Shown piece after piece: positions 63,819 through 64,000 of a stretch of 64,000 nucleotides of DNA. A program made the translations under genes and the position numbers. Every line of letters begins with the position of its first letter. The first letter of the stretch is position 1. The notes beneath the pieces are model-generated. The model had not been told where the DNA came from and did no database searches. It worked only from the letters and a program-made list of their open reading frames with translations. The DNA is from Camellia lanceoleosa (Eukaryota; Streptophyta; Magnoliopsida; Ericales; Theaceae): the NCBI GenBank assembly GCA_025200525.1, contig CM045763.1, forward strand, positions 84,534,131 to 84,598,130, in the 5' to 3' direction.

Positions 63819-64000
63819 CTATACATATTACACCGCCGATATCAGTACATATCCCGATATCATTATTGAAAATCATAATTGGAAGTTAAGCATATTAGAA
63901 TTTTGGGGTATGTTCTGCCTTAATGTTATGCACTTTTGTGAGCTCACTCTGGATTTGCTGATCCGAACTGTTTATATAATCGTTTTTCATGCAAAAAAAT
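63819..64000 (-). other. Part of the first intron of the calmodulin-like gene
   Basis: No start exon with the EF-hand 1 N-terminal half is present before the window ends. Confidence 0.6.

Overview
The window is nuclear DNA from a flowering plant, probably a eudicot with a large, repeat-rich genome. Spliced host genes are buried in nested transposons. It holds two host genes pointing towards each other: a cysteine-rich receptor-like kinase (CRK) on the + strand (9620-28259) and a calmodulin-like EF-hand gene on the - strand (exons at 63661-63818, 50794-50874 and 43789-43923; first exon beyond the window). Almost everything else is transposable element. No tRNA or rRNA gene, CRISPR array or bacterial-type operon is present. 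I cannot name the species.

Layout. 1-7853: the 3' part of a Ty1/copia element (integrase, reverse transcriptase, RNase H, 3' LTR), itself hit by a 267-bp TAA-flanked MITE and a 3.8-kb solo LTR. 7896-9331: three short MITEs (Mutator-like, CACTA-like, PIF/Harbinger-like). 9620-28259: the CRK. Its exon phases fit perfectly from the second DUF26 domain through a membrane segment to the kinase, but the signal peptide and first DUF26 domain are missing. Its 14-kb first intron carries two kilobase-scale fold-back elements and a 6.2-kb copia element that itself contains a hAT-type MITE. 28380-41190: LINE fragments (- strand), split by a 10.6-kb Ty3/gypsy element (30149-40709, - strand, target duplication CATAG). 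41894-42980: two MITEs. 43789-63818: the calmodulin-like gene. One intron holds a LINE (+ strand, containing a 1.1-kb solo LTR) and the next holds an 11.9-kb Ty3/gypsy element (51287-63179, - strand, target duplication GGTAG).

Both gypsy elements look like the plant Tat lineage. Each has gag-protease-RT-RNase H-integrase on the - strand, then a tandem-repeat tract, then a module on the opposite strand encoding a coiled-coil protein, before the 3' LTR. In both, that antisense module is preceded by the same CACGTGGCA (G-box/ABRE-type) motif, a CT-rich leader and a GTAAGT splice donor. This is the most interesting recurrent architecture in the window. It matches antisense extra ORFs known from Tat elements such as Grande and Retand, so it is not a wholly new system.

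Target-site duplications were read by eye for most insertions, which makes the nesting order firm. Many element reading frames are broken. In the gypsy elements the breaks and LTR-LTR differences cluster in C/G-rich runs, so some may be consensus errors rather than mutations.
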